64,000 bases of DNA from Geosiphon pyriformis (GCA_016748015.1 JAAOMT010000718.1:545738-609737); one strand, 5' to 3'; numbered from the stretch's first letter, positions 34,732 through 48,900 are shown. Program-made: numbers and translations. The notes: generated from the sequence alone by a model not told the origin.

Positions 34732-35175
34732 TAATAATACCAATATACAGCTCTAAAATAACAACTAAAAGCTTGCTTTTGAAAAGTAATTAAATTAAAA
34801 AAAATTTATTATTTATTTTAATAATTTTATATACATATTTTATTAAATAATTGTTTAAAATAATAATAATACCAAAATCCAAATAATCAGAATTCAAATC
34901 AAAAGTATAAGTTTTAATATTATTAAACTTGTTTATGATTTAAGAACACATTTTTTTTTTGATTTTGTTTTAATAATAATAAATATTATATTGTTTATTT
35001 TTTTGTATTATTTGATAATATTATTTTGTTTTACAAAATTATTTATTTTATGTATATTATATATAATAATTTTTCAAATAAAATTAGTTATTAAAAAGAA
35101 AAAAAGAAAAATATATCATAAACAAGAGCTAAATTATCAAACTTAGTTATTAGACTTATAATAAATACAAATAAC
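34732..35175 (-). mobile_element. Eroded LINE-1, 5' segment (ORF1 end to endonuclease start)
   Basis: 34735-34800 aligns with 31773-31840 and 34915-35140 with about 31955-32180 of the younger LINE (endonuclease start and ORF1 end), with C-to-T/G-to-A erosion. It stops near 35175 and meets the 5' end of the plus-strand copy head-to-head. Confidence 0.65.
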
Positions 35176-35189
35176 TTTTTTTTTTCTAT

Positions 35190-38100
35190 GTTTCAAATTT
35201 CTTAAAGAGCATTTTTTTTAAAAAAAAATTTTTATTTTTCTGTCTTTGTTTTTTTTGTTCTATTATCTTCAACATTTTTTAAACAAGTAATCCTTTTGTA
35301 ATAGACTTAATAGCTGCTTCTAATAGCAATATGTCTAAAAAAAATGCCCAAAGAAGCTTTTTATAGACTTGTTGGAAGTTTTTTTTCTCAAAAAAAGAGA
35401 GTTTTTATAGACAATATTAAGCACTTTGGTAATAAAAAAGATATTTTCTTAGTTAAACTTGGTTCTGATGGAAGTATATACTTGGATATGAATAGTGAAT
35501 TTGGTAATAGTAATAATAAAAATGTTTTAACAAATGTTGATAGTAGTTTTTTTTTTGGTTTAACAATAATGACTTCTAAAGCAAAAAAGATTGTTAATAA
35601 CTTGGAATATAACTTTCTTCTTAGTAAAATCGACTTTAATATAGATAAGAATGAATAACCTCTTTTTTTTTCTCTAATATATCTATAGAAAAAAAGTAAA
35701 TAGATCCAAAAATAGTAAAAACTCAAATAAAAGTGATAGTAAAAAATTTTTTTGTATTAGACATTAATTTTTTAGTTATAAAAAGAAAATTAGCAACAGC
35801 AAAAATTCAATTTATTAAAAAAATTTTCTTATTAATTAATGGTTTTAGAAGAATCACTATCTCTTTAAAATTTAAAAAGATTATTCAATCAATGTTTACA
35901 TCTAAAAATAATATGAAAAAAGTCATATTATTGGCTGAAAATAAAAAAATTATTATAAACAATAATATTAAGAGACAAGAAGTGTGCTTAGATTAGACTG
36001 TAATAATCAAAAAAATTCTCATAGATACATTAAAAAAAATGATTATTACAGCTTTTTTTGAGTTTGGTCAAATATTGTCAGTTTAATTACAATTAATTAA
36101 GCTGTAACAGAAGGCTATAATAGAATTTGCTAAATCAAGTTAAACTAATCAATTGGCAGCAAGGTGGTTATTTCTTATCAGAAAAAATTCATTGCATGTA
36201 ACAAAGACTATAAGAGATTATGAAGTCTAAATGTTAAGAAATTAGTTTAAAGTGTTTATATTTACTTTGTCTATAGAATAACTACTTAAAATTTTGGTAT
36301 TCTTTTGGAAAGAGCTGGTAAAAAAACTTGTGTCATCAATTATTTACTCAAAACTGGCAATAGGGTTTATTGTACTGTAGTTGGCTTTAAATTAAGAGAA
36401 AAACTTAAATCTGTTTTTCATACAAAGCCAATTTTTGGTAGTATGAAATTTGTTTGAACTAGAATGGATTTGGTTTAGTGTAAAAAATATAAAAAATTTG
36501 GTTATTCTGCTTTAAAATATAATACACCAAATGTATTTACTTTTAAGCTCTTAAAAATATTTAAAAGATCTACTTTGAATACAAATTGTTTTTAATTAAC
36601 CAAGCTATATAAAAAAAAAAGTGTTTTTATCTTTTGTCTTGTTGTTTTTGGTGGCAAATTATGTGTACAGATAGTTTTACTTGCTTCTTTTTTTAATAAT
36701 AATAGCTCCAGTTCTGGTTCTAAGTTGTTTCTTTTTAATACTTTTTATGTAAGAAAAGATTTTTTAGCTAATTTAAACAATTCTTTTATTAATGCTTATT
36801 TGGTTTTTTTAGAATGCTCTCTGAAGCTTTTAGCTGATCAGATTTCTGGTATTATGCAATAATTAAGTGATATAGAACTAGTGTTTCTGATATCTAATTT
36901 TCAATCTTTGCTCTTAATAATTCTAGTACTAATATTATTAAAGTTAGATACTAATATGATTTTAAACAACTTTCAGTTGTCTTTTGTTTTTGTTTTTTTG
37001 GTGGTAAAGAATAAGACTTTAAATTTAGGATTAAGTAGTTTAAAAGTTCTTACCATCATAATAAGTGAATTGAAATTGAAATTAATAGTTCTCAAAGTTT
37101 TTGTTGACTCAATTTTAGAAAAGTTGGATCAGTTGTGTATAAACTCAGATTCTTTGGTATATCTTTTATCTTAATAAGCAAGTTTATTTGAAAAATAGCT
37201 ACATGTAATATTAGGAGTATAAACAATTTGACAAAACAAAAGGATATTATTTGTTGGTATTTGAAATCTGGCAACATAATTTCTATTCTTACTAAAACTA
37301 AATTGAAATCTAATATTAAGCTATAGATTGAAAATAAGTTTAATGGCATTTGAATTTTTACATCAGGCCTTGAAAAAAGTTTTTTTGGTGTTAAAGTGAC
37401 TGTTATAATAAATTATTTTTTGGTTCAACATGTATTAAAAGTTGAAAAAATTCTTGTTAGAATTATTTTAATTTAATTGTTGTTTAAAGACAAATTTTCA
37501 GTCACTGTTTTGGATCTGTATACTGGTACACCAGCCAAAATATGATTTAATTGGGTTTTTGATGTCAATTTAATTATTTTTAATACAATTAATTCTAGTT
37601 CTTTTATAATTCTGAGTGGTAATTTTAATAAAGATAGTTCTAAAAAGTGTGTAAGTTTCAAAAAATATTTGGATATAGATTTAATTAACTTATTAAGTGG
37701 GCATTTTTGAGTTAAGTTAACTACTTAAAACAATTTCAAAAGAGTTGAAAAGATTATTGATTGCATTTTTGTAAGTGAAAGTTTGTCTTTAACAATTATT
37801 AAATGTAAAATTAGATTAATATTTAAGTTTTTTGATATTAATCATAAAGCAGTTGTGGTCTCTATTAGATTAAAGAGCCTATTAAACATTTGTTTAAACA
37901 ATATTTACAAACAGATTAATAGGAATTGGTGAAAGTTTTAAATTAAAAATGCAAATAAAACCAAATAAATACATTTTAAGGATTGTTCTTCTGTTATGTT
38001 ATTGGCAGTAATAAGTGATTTTGTAAATACAAAAGAAGAGAGAAATTTGTATAAAATATGAGAGGTGTTAAAGTGTATTATGACTAATTTGGCCAATAAA

Positions 38101-39193
38101 ATGTTCTCTGAATATTGGTTTTGTAATTTTAACTGCTTAAGAAACAAACAATTTTTAAGATTTTTCAAGCTAAAGTCTTTGGTTGCTAAAGTAGTAAAGA
38201 GTTTAGGTTTAAGTAAAATGTTTGATTTTAAATAACTTGTTAGAGTTTGGTTAATTTTTAATATTATTAAGACTTTCAAAGTTGTTGTCATGTTTTATAA
38301 TAATATAAAACCAACAAAAATTATTTAAAATTTGTCAAGGATTAAGAAAAAATATTGAAAATCAAAATACTATAAATTAAAAATAGCCAAAAGTATATTT
38401 ATTAAGAATACAATTAAAAAGCACATAAAAAATTTCAGTTTAAATAAAAAAAAACATGATAAAAAATGTTTTAAAATGATTTTTTTGCAAAGTTGGTTTG
38501 AATTATTTGGTAGTTGAAGAAGAGTTAATTTTGGAATTGAATAAGGTAAAATCTAAAATAGACAATATTATAATAGAATAGATAAGAAAACAAAAGATTT
38601 TTTTGGTTCTAACTAATTTGTGAGCTTATTAATATGCTTTTTTGGAGCATGTAAGGGATAATGTTTTCTTTGACATAATAAATGATATTAGCTTAAGGAA
38701 ATTGGTCTTGATAGTTAGTAAATTATCTGATAAAAAAACCATTGGTTTTTCTAACATATTAAATAAGCTGTGAAAACTTTGTAATAATAAAATATTAAGA
38801 TGTCTTTTAGATCTACTGAATTCTTGTCTTAGACTTAACAACATCCTAAATTCTTGGAAGAAAATATGAGTTCAATAATTTTTAAGTCTTATAAATAGAA
38901 TAGTGTTCTAACTAATACATAGTTTATTGTATTAATTAAGATTACAAGAAAGATTTTGTTCAAGATTCTGTCAAATTAAATTTTATTTGTTTGTAGCAAG
39001 CTCAACATTTTTTGTGATGATAATTTTTTAGTCCTAAAAAGTATTTCAATTCAGTTTTCTATGTTTGCTGTTGATTTAATAGTAGAAAATACTTTGAAAA
39101 AGAGCCAAAAAATCTAATTGGTTTTGTAAGATATATACAAAGCTTATGATTTAATTAGATAATATTATTTAAGATCTAGTTTAAAATATTGTT
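35190..39193 (+). mobile_element. Eroded LINE-2 (5' UTR to RT; 3' part missing)
   Basis: Plus-strand LINE copy. ORF1 runs 35302-37174 with its start ATG changed to ATA and many stops; it still reads KAFYRLVGSFFSQKKRVF-like at 35344 and DQLCINSDS at the end. The endonuclease region is about 37180-37900 (LSGNFNKD at 37612), RT about 38100-39193 with FYNI-type remnants and the ...AYDLIR stretch at 39142. Similarity to the younger LINE stops at about 39193 (its position 30120), so about 2.8 kb of 3' sequence is absent. Loss of the 3' end is unusual for a LINE, which normally loses the 5' end. Confidence 0.8.
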
Positions 39194-39800
39194 ATCCAAA
39201 TAGAAAAAACAAATCCAAAATATATTGAAAATATAATAACATAAAAAAATATAATAATGCAAAATAATACAGAATAATATATTATAACTTAAGATAATAT
39301 AAGATAATACAATAATATAAAATAGCACAGAATAACTAACCATAATATAGAATAACTAGTTACAATATAAAAAAACAAAACAACAACAAAAATAGCAAGC
39401 AATAGCTAGTAATAACAAGTGATTAAAAAGCAATCTTATAAAACTAGAAATATGTATAAAAATAAATAGTTTTAACAAAAAAAAAAGAACAAACAAAAAA
39501 AATAGTTAGATAAAAAATATATTTTTTACCTATATCTACTAAATTTATCTTACTTATATATCTATATTACTTTAAATAAAAAAAATATTTAAAATCAAAA
39601 ATTATTTATTTATGATTTCCAAATTTTATGTTTAAACCAAATTAATCATTTTTTTATTTTTATTTTTGGCCAGATGCTTTTAGCATAAAATACATTAAAC
39701 AAATAATAACTTAGACCAATTGTTTTTGATTGTAGCAATTAATGATACTAAATTTTTTTATTTTTTTATTTATTTTTGTAGAATAGCAAAATTGCAAAAT
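39194..39800. other. AT-rich spacer between LINE-2 and Gypsy-2
   Basis: A/T low-complexity sequence including runs of AATAATATAAA-type repeats at 39235-39330. It could contain the degraded 5' LTR of the following element, but I could not match it with any LTR in the window. Confidence 0.3.
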
Positions 39801-42800
39801 TGACTGTTTGAAAATAGACTTTATAACAGTCTGGTAAAGAAAAAAAGCTTTTTTTAAGATTGAATATTAATATTATCTTGTTAGTTTACTAAAAGAGCAA
39901 AAAAATACCACCAGATTTTAGTAATTGTATTTTACTAATTCAGAAAAAATAGCTTGTATACTTAAGTTGCAAATAGTTGAATATCTCTCTGTGTCTTATA
40001 ACTAAAAAACTTTACAAGTAAAACTAATAAAAAACTTTTAAAGACTAATATCAAATAACTCATCTTAAGTATTTGAAATAAAAATCTTCAAGCTTTCATT
40101 ATCTAAATTTAGAATACCAAATGTTATCACAATACTCTACCAAGTTTACCCATAATATTTGGTGCTCTTTATAAGATTATAAAATCTACAAAGACAAAAA
40201 ACTCCAAAAATTTACCAAAATAACAACTATTAGAACTATAAAAAAAGATTACTTACTGTATAGAAAAGTATTATTTCAACACTTTAGAGAAAACTTAAAA
40301 ATATCAATAAAAACTATTACTGCAAAAAGTAATTTTTGTCACTATGTACATGCTAAGATTAACTACTTACTAGAATAAACAAAAAACACAGGAAAACTTG
40401 GAGAACAAATACATTAAAAATTATTAATATACTTGATTTCAACTACTATATGAGTAATAGCTGAAACTCTTCTAATAATTAATCAGAAAATCCAAAAATA
40501 CACTAGCAAATAATATTCTCAAATAAAAAGAAAACAATTATTAAGACCTAATTTCAAAGAATTCAAATCTGAAAATAAAAATACACCAGCCACACAAGAA
40601 AAAATTCGACTTATAGTTAATAAAAAATCAAGGCTTTTTTTATTAATAATCTTCTCATATTATTAAACTTCTGAAAACAGAATTTTGTTTAACCAAATTA
40701 TGAAAACACAATTAAAACTTCAAAAACTCCCAGAATTCTATATTCTTAAGACTATAACCAAAATTTTTAAACCAAATTTCTAAAAAAATACAGATCATTG
40801 TTTGAAAATTTTATCTTAGCAGCCAGTAAAACCAGTAAAAGCACTTTTTTTTTAACATAAATATTAGTATTACTTCTAAACAAATTAATTACTACACCCT
40901 CAAATAAAACTGATATCTTATAATTTATTAACTACTTTAATAAAGAAAAACAATCAGTTACAAATTCAACAAAGCAACCAGACTTATTTTTGTTAATATT
41001 CTCTTTATTAATAATTAAACCAATCTCTATTACTTAGATCATGACTTACAGAAACATTGCCAGACTGAAAAATTTTTTTGGTGAAGAAAAAAATGCATAT
41101 ACTTAAATTGCAAAAGCCAAAAAAGCAATTAGAACTAATAATTAAAACAAAACCAGAATAATCTAAGCTTTACTGTTCTTCTTGACAGAAATTGCAAATT
41201 TATGATACCAAAGTTTTAAAGAGAAACCAGCCAACTTTGCTGCTTTTAAACTTATCTTTCTACAATATTTTTGTGATTCCAATACACTCATTAAACTACA
41301 AAATCAGTTCAGTATAATAAAACAAAAAGATTATAAAACAGTAACCACATATTTCAGATAATTTAATCAAATTTTTTATCAAATTTAGGCAATTAAAAAA
41401 GACTATTATATATTAGAACAAATTTTTAACCAAATTATTAAAAAACTAAGGAGTAGTATCCTTTAATTTATTAAACTCTATTACTCTGACAGCTTACAAG
41501 AAACCATAATACTTGTCTATAAGTTTAAATTAACAGAACAAAAAGCCAATTATATTCAAACCATCAACTTTGTCATAAACAAAACTTCAGATATTAATGT
41601 TAAGCTTACCTAATTAAGTAAGAAATTAACTCAAAAAATTGAAAAATTCTTAACAGAAAACTCTAAAACTTATTAACTGTTATAATGTAAAAACAACTTT
41701 AGTAATTATCTACAACAACAAAATTGACAACAATAACAACAACTTTAGAAATCAGATCCTTATAATTGTTATTATTGTCAGAAATCCAAACATATTGCAA
41801 AAAATTGCAAAAAAAATAAGCTGATTAAAACTAAAAAAATCAATATTAATTACAACCAAGATATTTTCAAGCCATAAAATTCCAATATTTTTTGTCATAA
41901 TATTTACAATTACAATACTCACTTTAAATTTTTTTAACTTATTATCAGTTTTTATAAGTAATAATACAGACAACATCTCAATACCAAGCTTCAATATATA
42001 ATAACTTCAGACTTCAAGCCATTGACTATAATTAAGAATGACAAAACATCAGTAAAAATTAAATACAACCTATTAGTGAATTAGCAAAACCAGTATATCA
42101 TAACAACATATTACCTTAAATAACACAAACAAAATATCTAAATTAGATCTTATATTTTGGTCTTATAGAAACTTCAGATTTTCATAATGCTATATATTAG
42201 AACAAAAAAAATATAGTTGAAATTACCAATCTTTCTTCTTTTAACTTCAGTCAAACTGCCAATATAATTTTTTCTGCCATTATTACTGAAGATAATACAC
42301 TAGTTATCATATTTTTATTTGATATTAACAGTCTGAACATTGTTAATCTTTTTAGTAAAGCTGCTATTAATCAGGATAAGCCAATTATAGCAATGTATAC
42401 TAATGTCAAAGTAAAACAAATAAACATTAAATTAATACTTAATAGTAGATCTGCAGACAGCATAATTATAAAACAACTTATAGATTAACTAGATTATTGA
42501 GTAAATTATGCAGCCATAGCTAGAATAATTATTATAAATAAAAATATCAAAACACTAATAAAAGAGATTAACAATTTTTTTTTAAAATTCACAGCATCAA
42601 CATTTCAACAAAAGTACTTGTTATGGAAGCTATTCAATACCAAGCCTTAATTGAAAATAATTAATTATCTAAAGCTTATGTTATATTGGATTAGAATACA
42701 CAAAAACTCCAAATTATCTTTAATGAACAACATATCAAAGTACCTGTTATATATAGATACTTTAAAATAGTATTATCATCTCTTATATAAGAAAAAAAGA

Positions 42801-43689
42801 TAAAAAAAAAGCTGAAAAAAAACTCCAAGAATTATTATTAATCTATTTAACTCTAAATTAATGAAATCAATCATATTGATCTCCAAAATTAATTTGTGTT
42901 AATTATGGAAAAAAGTTATTTTTAATGAACACTTATATTAAAGATAATAAAGTATGGCTTACTACTATTAAATACTATTGCCAATTTTGTGTATTAAAAC
43001 AATTTGGATGACCAAAATAACAAGACAAATAAGACAATATGCTATGTCTTGTATGTAATAAAATTTTACCAAATAAAAAATCATGAAATAATGTTCTTGA
43101 CAGAAGAAAAACATGTAACAAATTCTGTCAATACACTATTTTAATTAATAACTAAGCCTAAAAAGAAACTTTATTTGCTGTAGTCTATAGTCAAACAATA
43201 AATCAACTGGATTTATACCCTTATAATAAAGAAAAAATTTGGAACATAACCACAGCAAAATGGAAGAATGCTATAACTAAAGAAGTATATATCATAAAAA
43301 ATGCTCTAATAATTATCAAAAAAATGGATAACTTATTTATAGATAATTCTAAAATATTCTAAAACTAGTATTAAGAACTTGCCTCTATTTAAAAAAAACA
43401 AAAACAAAAACTAGCAGATCTTAATACAAAACTGTATAATTATTGCTTGATCTTTTACAATTTTTAGTATTGTGACAAGTGTAATTTCTTGTTTAATTTA
43501 TCTCCAAGAACACTATATTTTATTACTGAATTATTAGAACTCAAGAAAAAATATGAATTTGCTACTGAGAGCATATTGTTTTAAGAGCCAAATAAAACTA
43601 CTAAAATAGAACAATATTTTATCTATCTTGATCTTTCCAAGAAGTTAGAACTAAAATAATATAATAACAACAACAAAAAAATATGCTCT

Positions 43690-44080
43690 GAAAGAATACA
43701 TAAAAATAATGTTAGATTTAATTTAAGATATTTCAAACAATCTTTCATAATTATAGTTCTATATTTTCTTGTAAAAATAAATCTCAAAATAGCTTTAGAA
43801 ATTCTAATTAGTACTATAGTTCAAATTGCTTCTTAGTCTAGTCTCACAAAGAAAAAAATTAATGTGAAAGGAGATATTATTAATTTAAAATATATAGGGA
43901 ATATCATTATAATATTATAAACAATTCTAATAAACTTTATATAATTAAATTACAAAAAAAAATCACTTAAATTATTTTTCTACTGTAAAAATACTCCAAT
44001 TAACTCCAATAACCACATATAAGAAATTAAGTCTTACTGCTTGAGAAATTAAAAAGTTCAGATCAAGTAAAAAAAAACAT
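43690..44080 (+). pseudogene. dUTPase-like domain remnant inside Gypsy-2 polyprotein
   Basis: One frame reads VRFNLRY, KINLKIALEI, VQIASxSSL, KGDIINLKYIGNIIII, then SLTAxEIKKFRSS after a short gap. These correspond in order and spacing to trimeric dUTPase motifs: AGxDL, the PRSG/S-type loop (AxRSSL), GxIDxxYxG with Asp changed to Asn, and the C-terminal RGxxGFGSTG loop. Stops and Gly-to-Glu/Lys changes are what C-to-T or G-to-A would give. dUTPase hydrolyses dUTP to dUMP and pyrophosphate; several retroelements carry it. Confidence 0.6.
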
Positions 44081-44170
44081 AGTAATTAATTTTATAGAAA
44101 ACAACAGTAACAAAATAAAACTTATCTACACTAATACAGTCATCTCTATTTTTTTATATTAACAGTACAT

Positions 44171-45141
44171 TGTTACCAGTAGAATTTTAGCTATTAATTA
44201 GCATGAAATTATCCTCATAATTTTTATTATTAATTAGCATATATTATTATTATTTCGATTATCACTTATTATTTAATCAAATTATCAAATATCATTACTT
44301 AATCAATAACCTAATTTGTATCATAAAAATTAAGATAATCAAATTACACAATACCCTAAACCATTTAATATAGTCAAAATTCGCCGAAATTAATGAAAAT
44401 TGGCCGAAATAATCAATAGTTTGTAGAAATAACTTGTAATTTACCAAAATGTATTTTTAGTTTACTAAAATCAGAGCAAAGAGAAAAGTGCAAGTTTAAA
44501 GACTAGTACTACAACAAGTTGTATAAAAAAAGAGCTTCTCTCTTCAAGAAAATGTATCTTCTCATAGTATCTTATCATAGTATCTTACTTTAGATATCTT
44601 AATTAGAACAAATTATCTTTTACACATCTTAAATAAAAATTAAATATTCGAAAACCAAATCCTTTAAATTATTACACTTGAAATTCCCTCAACACAACTA
44701 ACATTTTGAAATTGATTAGCTACCAATTTCAGTAATCTGTTAGTAACTCCAGGCCTGAATAGAAAACGTTTTTCTTAACACAATTCTATTTCTTTTACAT
44801 TTTTTTATTTTTCTTTTATTTTTCTTATCATAATTATTAAAGTAGCCTACAGACGAGATTCCTGTAGAAGAGTTGACTTTTACAGCAAAGTAACTACACA
44901 ATTTTAGTGAGCTTTCAGACAAGCAATTCCTGGAAAAGAGTTGACATTTACTACAACATAACTACACAAAGCAACTGGCACGGAATTGGTCATTTCATTT
45001 ATAAATCTAGCAGTTCAAATTATAGGAGATAATTTGAAGATAAATTCAGTTATTAGAGGTTCAACTACTTCTAGAAAACGTGAATTTACAACAAACAGAC
45101 ATTAACAATATTTAAGAAAAGAGACCAAAAACCTCCGATAA
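44171..45141. mobile_element. Solo LTR inserted in Gypsy-2
   Basis: About 970 bp that breaks the polyprotein between QYI and LKVNQKI; removing it joins the frame without loss or gain of residues relative to the conserved spacing. Starts TGTTACCAG, ends near GATAATA, with ACAT on both sides (44167-44170 and 45142-45145). It contains a TATA-like TATAAAAAAAG at 44521 and a partial tandem duplication with ATTCCTGxAxAAGAGTTGAC at about 44858 and 44926. No clear similarity with the solo LTRs at 18515 and 24303. Confidence 0.65.
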
Positions 45142-45939
45142 TAACATCTTAAAAGTAAATCAAAAAATTTAGGATCAAGTCTTTTTATTCAAAGCTGACT
45201 CAAAAAACTGTTTTTTAACCAATATTGCCAACCTATATATACTTACCAAAGCTTACAAACACTTCAAAATTTTTATTCACAATCTTATTAAAAATGTTAT
45301 TGAGATTTCTGAAAGAACTTTTGTTGGTTTTATTTCCTCAAACATTCAAAATCCTAAGAAACTTCAGCCTATTCCAGACTTTGCACAATTGTTTTTATTT
45401 TGTGATATTATCTCCCAAGTATAAAATCTGCTAAAAAAAAGCTACTTGTTTATATTAGAAGAAATTACTAAATTAAATCTGGAAAACTTAAGTACTTTAT
45501 AACAAATATAACTTAAAATCTTCTTAAAACAATATTCTGATATTTTTGTCAGTAAAAACAAATTTGAATGCACCAATACCATAAAACATTAGATTAACAT
45601 AGAAAATACCAGACTTATTAAACAATAAGTTTACTAAGTAACTCCTGTAGACAATAATCTGATTAAACAGAAAATATAATAAATACTAAATAATAAATTA
45701 ATTAAGAAATTATTAAGTTCTTAGTTTTTTTTAATAGTATTGGTTATTAAAAAAATAAGAAAATATGGTTTTGTATAAACTACTAAAAACTTAACAATAT
45801 TACTTAAAAAGATAACTACTCAACTCTCTTTATTCAGGAAATTCTAGACAACTTAGGAAATAAAAAATGGTTTTTTTTTTAGACTTAGCTAGTGAATATT
45901 AACAAGTTGATTCCAAGAACAAAAAAAAAATGATATTTA

Positions 45940-48900
45940 CCATATAAAATAGAAACTTTGAATTCAATATAATGTCTTTTGAACTTTACAATACTCATAT
46001 TCTTATTATTACAAACCAAAATGTCAACTTTGAAAGCTTTTTTATTATCAAAAATAGACCATATTTTGATAAAACAATTATACTCTAACTTATAACTTGT
46101 ACTCACTTCTTTTACAATTTTTGAAACTAGTAGTTCTATGTTATAAAACTTTGAAAATTGACTATTTTTTATGTACTTAAACTCAATAAACCAGTATTTA
46201 AAAAAAATTCCATCCACTGAGCTAATTATTATCTTTTTTAAAACATCTTACATAGCATTCAAATTACCAAGATTATTTGTATTATTAAAACTATTTACAA
46301 CTTTTAACAAGTTGGTAGAAATACACTTTTAAAAACTAGTTTATTTAGTAATATCTGTATCTTTAATCTTGAACTTTTAACAGTTTTTATTAGCTTGCTT
46401 ATGAATTACAAATAGATGTTTGTCCAATAAACCACTTAAACCAAAAGAGATCATAATAGTCTTATGATCAGTGTTAAAAAACTCAAACATATTATCAATC
46501 TCTTAAATTACCACAGAAAATAAAAAATATTCACTGATAAAAATATAGTTAATGGTTTTTTCACACCTCATGAATTGGATCATGTTAAAAGCTTGGAAGC
46601 TATCTTATTTAAAAAAGAGTTGCACAAATTCAGATTAAAACACTTTTTAAAACTCATATTGTATTTTCTTTTATTTTCATTAAAATTATTACTCAATACA
46701 ACATAAAAATTTGAGTTAATTGCTTTGACAACAAAAAAATTCATCTTATTGATTTGTTCAAACTGTATATTAGCTGAAGCATCAGCATACAAACTTATTA
46801 GTATAACTGAATATTTATTACTGAACAGAAAACATATTGAAATAAAACAACCCAGAATTTCAAAAACTTTGCATATATGCTGAGCCAAGAAATTATTTAT
46901 TACAATTACCACTTCAATACTCATGTACTCAGTGTTCAAACCAGAAACAAAAACTTTTACACCTTAAAACCAATTCTTAATTCAAGATCTAATCTGACTT
47001 TTTAACTTAATTTTAGTAAAAAAAGAGATCCAATTGCCAGATTTATTATATCACCTGATTATTAGCCAAATTGTTCATTTTCTAAAAGTTATATATAACA
47101 ATTTTTCAGATAAAATTACTTATTAAGAAAGAAAAAATGCTAACAAACTTGAATTAATACATAACAAATTTAACTTTAATAAAACTAAACTTACAAATGT
47201 CTCAAAAGCTAACAACTTCGATTTTAAACTGTTTACTTTAATGGTCAAGACTTTTGAATTACTCAAACTTAAGACTAAAGTCATATCAATTATAGCTAAA
47301 AAATGAGATATAAGAGGCACTTGTAAAATATCTAAAACCATATTTAAATCTGACTCTGAAATTAAAGATACAGATACAATATAAGAAAAAGATTGAAAAG
47401 CAAAAATATGTAGTACCAGGTCTATAATATTTAGCTTTTTAATAATGTTCAACACTTGGTCAATCAAAGCTCTAAAAAATGCTTCATAGTGGTCAGACAA
47501 ATGGCAATAGATAAAATATTTTAAACAGCCAAAACATCTTTTTTATTGTGTAATACATTAGAAAAAAAAGAACCAAAATCAGAACCAAAGTAAAAATTAT
47601 TAAACAAAGCAGTAAATAAAACCACCTGAGCCCAAGATTTGCCACTAAAAGCAGCAAAGTAAGAGATAAGAACACTTTTTTTGGTGTATAATTTGGCAAG
47701 CTAAAATCAAATCTTTTCTAAAACAGTCCTTTTATAAAGTTTCTTTAAAGATAACAAAACAGACTTATCTGATAAATTACATTCTAAAGCAAAATGTCCA
47801 AAACACCCATACTTTTTACAATAAACCAAATTTAATTTAGTCTAAGAAAACTTTACCTCACCAAAGATTGGCTCTATGTAAAAACCAGATTCAAGTTTCT
47901 TCTTTGATTCAAAGTCAATTACAGCACAGCAAATTTTATTGTTAGATTTAAATAAATAATTGATAATACAAATTTTCCAACCAGCCTCTTTTAATAAAAT
48001 ACTCAAATTATAAGCTGTTGTTCTTATTGGTAAAGTAAACAGAAGTACTCTAAAACAATCTTTTGATGTCCAGATATTACAATTTTTTATAGCTTTGGCT
48101 ATATATACTGAATATTTTCTGATTAAAAATAACCATTTTGCTACCAATTGATCTGTTTGCTTCAATTTGGCAAACTTCATTATAGTCTTTTGTCACATCT
48201 CAATTAATTGCAATTTAATTGACTTAATTTGTCCAAACTCAGATATTACAACAATGATTATTTTTTTTAATGTATCTATGAGAATTTTTTTGATTATTAC
48301 AGTCTAATTTAAATGAATTTTTTGTCTTTTAAGATTACTGTTTATAATAATCTCTTTTTTTCTGGCCAATAAAATAATTTTTTTCATATATTTTTCTAAT
48401 GTAAATGTTAATCTGATGATTTCTTCAAATTTTGAGAAAGTAATAGCTCTCCCAAAACCATTAATTGCTGAAAAAAATTTTCTGATCATTTGTGTTTTTG
48501 CTATTATTAATTTGTTATTTACAGCTAAGAGATTAATGTCTAGGACAAAAAACTTCTTGACAAATACTACAACTTAAGTTTTAATAATTTTAAGATCAAT
48601 CTACTTCTTGTTTAAGAAAACAAAGAGATAAAAAAAAGGAAAATCTTATTATTATTATCTATATTATAGATAAAAAACCCAATTAAAGAGTTAACCATAA
48701 TGTCAGTATTAAATTACTTAGCTTTAGAAGTATTCATCTTTGATTTTGATTTTTTTTTACCCTTACTGCCAGCATAATAACCAATATTTATACTAGAAAA
48801 ATTACCAAAAGAATATTTTAATCTGTATTTATTCTAGTAAACTAATTAAATGTATGACCAGATCCATTAAAACTCAAATCTGTCTTATTACTTAAATGCT

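Larger units (their letters stand above)
39800..45935 (+). mobile_element. Eroded Ty3/Gypsy element (Gypsy-2) with dUTPase-like domain, split by a solo LTR
   Basis: No long open frame survives, but fragments occur in order on the + strand: gag with an intact CCHC knuckle CYYCQKSKHIAKNC (41767-41808), a Cys-rich region (YYCQFCVLKQFG at about 42970, YCDKCNFLFN at about 43470), a dUTPase-like domain (43690-44080), and RT N-terminal region (45530-45935: QYSDIFVSKNKFECT, FIQEILDNLGN, then a DLAS motif). The solo LTR 44171-45141 interrupts it after QYI. Similarity ends at about 45935, inside RT, where an inverted LINE starts. The left boundary is approximate. Confidence 0.7.

Noticed and set aside
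35175-35190. LINE-1 and LINE-2 as a single copy inverted by twin priming
   Set aside because: They overlap by about 2 kb in element coordinates (endonuclease to RT is present in both), so they are two copies.
44740-44922. Minus-strand frame in the solo LTR as a possible small gene
   Set aside because: No homology, low complexity Lys/Asn content, and lies inside repetitive LTR sequence.
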